Shown here piece after piece: positions 62,873 to 64,000 of a stretch of 64,000 nt of DNA. Every line of letters starts with the position of its first letter. Position 1 is the first letter of the stretch. The DNA is from Actibacterium mucosum KCTC 23349 (GTDB lineage Bacteria > Pseudomonadota > Alphaproteobacteria > Rhodobacterales > Rhodobacteraceae), in assembly GCF_000647975.1 (NCBI RefSeq), contig NZ_JFKE01000010.1:1-64000 (forward strand). The letters run 5' to 3'. The translations under genes were made by a program, and so were the position numbers. A model generated the notes under the pieces. The model was not told the DNA's origin. It made no database searches and saw only the letters and a program-made list of their open reading frames with translations.

Positions 62873-64000
62873 ATGGCTGAGTGGAAAAATCGGACGAAAC
62901 AGGTGCATGGCGGCACACGCCGCAGCCAGTATGGCGAAGTGTCCGAGGCAATGTTTCTGACCCAGGGCTTTGTCTATGACACTGCCGAACAGGCCGAGGC
63001 ACGGTTTGTCGAGCTGGGCGAGGACGAGTTTATCTATGCCCGCTATGGCAACCCGACCGTGCGCATGTTCGAGGAACGTCTGGCCGCCATCGAGGGGGCC
63101 GAGGATTGCTTTGCCACGGCTTCGGGCATGGCGGCGGTGAACGCGGCGCTGACCTCGGCGTTGAAGGCGGGCGATCACGTGGTGTCGTCGCGGGCACTGT
63201 TTGGGTCGTGCCTGTTCATCCTGGAAACCATCCTGCCGCGCTTTGGGGTTGAGGTGACATTTGTCGATGGCACCGATCTGGACGCATGGCGCGCGGCGCT
63301 GCGCCCCGACACCAAGGCGGTGTTCCTGGAAACCATGTCGAACCCGACGCTGGAGGTCATCGACGTGAAAGGCGTGTGTGACCTGGCGCATGAGGTTGGC
63401 GCGCTGGTTATTGCCGACAATGTCTTTGCGACGCCGGTGTTCTCGCGCGCGTTGGAACTGGGTGTTGACGTCGTTGTCTATTCAACCACCAAACATGTGG
63501 ACGGTCAGGGCCGCTGTCTGGGTGGAGCGGTTCTGGGCACAAAGGACTTCATTCGTGGCACGTTGGAGCCGTATCTGAAGCATACAGGCGGCGCGATGAG
63601 CCCGTTCAACGCCTGGGTGATGCTGAAAGGTCTGGAAACACTGGACCTGCGCGTTCGCGCACAGGCCGAGACCGCCCAGAAGATCGCCGAGGCGCTGGAC
63701 GGCCACGACAAGATTGCCAAGGTCCGCTACCCGGGTCTGTCAGCCCACGCACAGCACGCGATTGCGGCTGAACAGATGGGCTCGGGCGGTACCGTGGTGT
63801 CGATCGAAGTGACCGGTGGCAAAGATGGCGCGTTCCGCTTTCTCAACGCCTTGGAACTGGTGACCATTTCCAACAATCTGGGCGATGCCAAAAGCCTTGT
63901 GACCCATCCGGCAACCACCACGCATCAGCGTCTGACGGACGAGCAGAAAGATACCCTGGGCATTGCGCCGGGCCTTCTGCGGATCAGCATGGGGTTAGAA
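62873..64000 (+). CDS. metZ: O-succinylhomoserine sulfhydrylase (partial, runs off the window)
   Basis: The first 376 codons of a gamma-family Cys/Met PLP enzyme, intact to the window edge. The PLP lysine is Lys207 in YSTTKHVDGQGR, with ATASGMAAVNAAL (81-93), RYGNPTVRMFEERLA (57-71) and ETMSNPTLE (153-161) as the cofactor and substrate motifs. MetZ makes homocysteine from O-succinylhomoserine and sulfide; the HVDGQGR motif is typical of this branch. ATG 62873 has an AAAGGA site. Regulated by the SAM-II riboswitch and terminator upstream. Confidence 0.93.
   Translation, partial: MAEWKNRTKQVHGGTRRSQYGEVSEAMFLTQGFVYDTAEQAEARFVELGEDEFIYARYGNPTVRMFEERLAAIEGAEDCFATASGMAAVNAALTSALKAGDHVVSSRALFGSCLFILETILPRFGVEVTFVDGTDLDAWRAALRPDTKAVFLETMSNPTLEVIDVKGVCDLAHEVGALVIADNVFATPVFSRALELGVDVVVYSTTKHVDGQGRCLGGAVLGTKDFIRGTLEPYLKHTGGAMSPFNAWVMLKGLETLDLRVRAQAETAQKIAEALDGHDKIAKVRYPGLSAHAQHAIAAEQMGSGGTVVSIEVTGGKDGAFRFLNALELVTISNNLGDAKSLVTHPATTTHQRLTDEQKDTLGIAPGLLRISMGLE

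Overview
The window reads as chromosome of a Rhodobacteraceae (Roseobacter-group) alphaproteobacterium. This rests on recognisable family and gene-order signatures: phaZ/phaC/phaP/phaR with CTGC-N3-GCAG PhaR operators, hflK-hflC-DUF2065-degP, a SAM-II riboswitch ahead of metZ, a GTTC-N7-GTTC alphaproteobacterial SOS box, and small conserved proteins typical of the group. There is no CRISPR array, insertion sequence, prophage or rRNA/tRNA gene that I can support. Coding density is high and no stretch longer than 300 bases lacks a gene.

Layout. 1-5700: isoaspartyl-methyltransferase-like protein, TolC, a PopZ-like polar scaffold candidate, EF-P and a GNAT acetyltransferase. 5.7-16.5 kb: WYL regulator with VOC protein, a phosphatase/ABC exporter/YgfZ operon, serine-glyoxylate-type aminotransferase, HisC-like aminotransferase, three consecutive alpha/beta hydrolases. 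15.3-19.7 kb: PHA storage cluster (depolymerase, synthase, phasin, repressor). 19.7-23.6 kb: class III aminotransferase, LysR regulator, DegT-type aminotransferase. 23.7-31.8 kb: one long minus-strand operon with a polar-amino-acid ABC importer, two glutamine-synthetase-like ligases, a glutamine-amidotransferase-type hydrolase and an FAD amine oxidase, which together look like a gamma-glutamylation catabolic route. 31.8-40 kb: two TerB proteins, PhzF, CutA, CTP synthase, SecG, a cobalt-type nitrile hydratase with its accessory protein, adenylosuccinate synthetase. 40-45 kb: a very acidic 800-residue protein, thiamine pyrophosphokinase, DMT transporter, Lrp/LysE pair. 45.4-52 kb: RpiA, glutathione reductase, HflKC, DegP, a peptidoglycan-binding lipoprotein. 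52-64 kb: an isolated DnaE2-type OB-fold domain under an SOS box, ferredoxin plus FG-GAP protein, PurD, XseA, AlkB alkane hydroxylase, FtsY, EamA transporter, YciB, GST, alpha/beta hydrolase and the 5' part of metZ.

Most genes are core metabolism. The least ordinary items are the SOS-controlled OB-fold fragment of error-prone polymerase DnaE2 (52069-52451), the twin glutamine-synthetase/ABC operon with a palindromic operator candidate (23702-31761), the large acidic protein (40087-42489), an alpha/beta hydrolase whose catalytic Ser is a Gly (14508-15263), and clear operator/riboswitch sequences for PhaR, a WYL repressor candidate and SAM.

All function calls come from reading motifs and family resemblance; no database search was possible. 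Starts were chosen from Shine-Dalgarno context, overlap with the upstream stop codon and family length.
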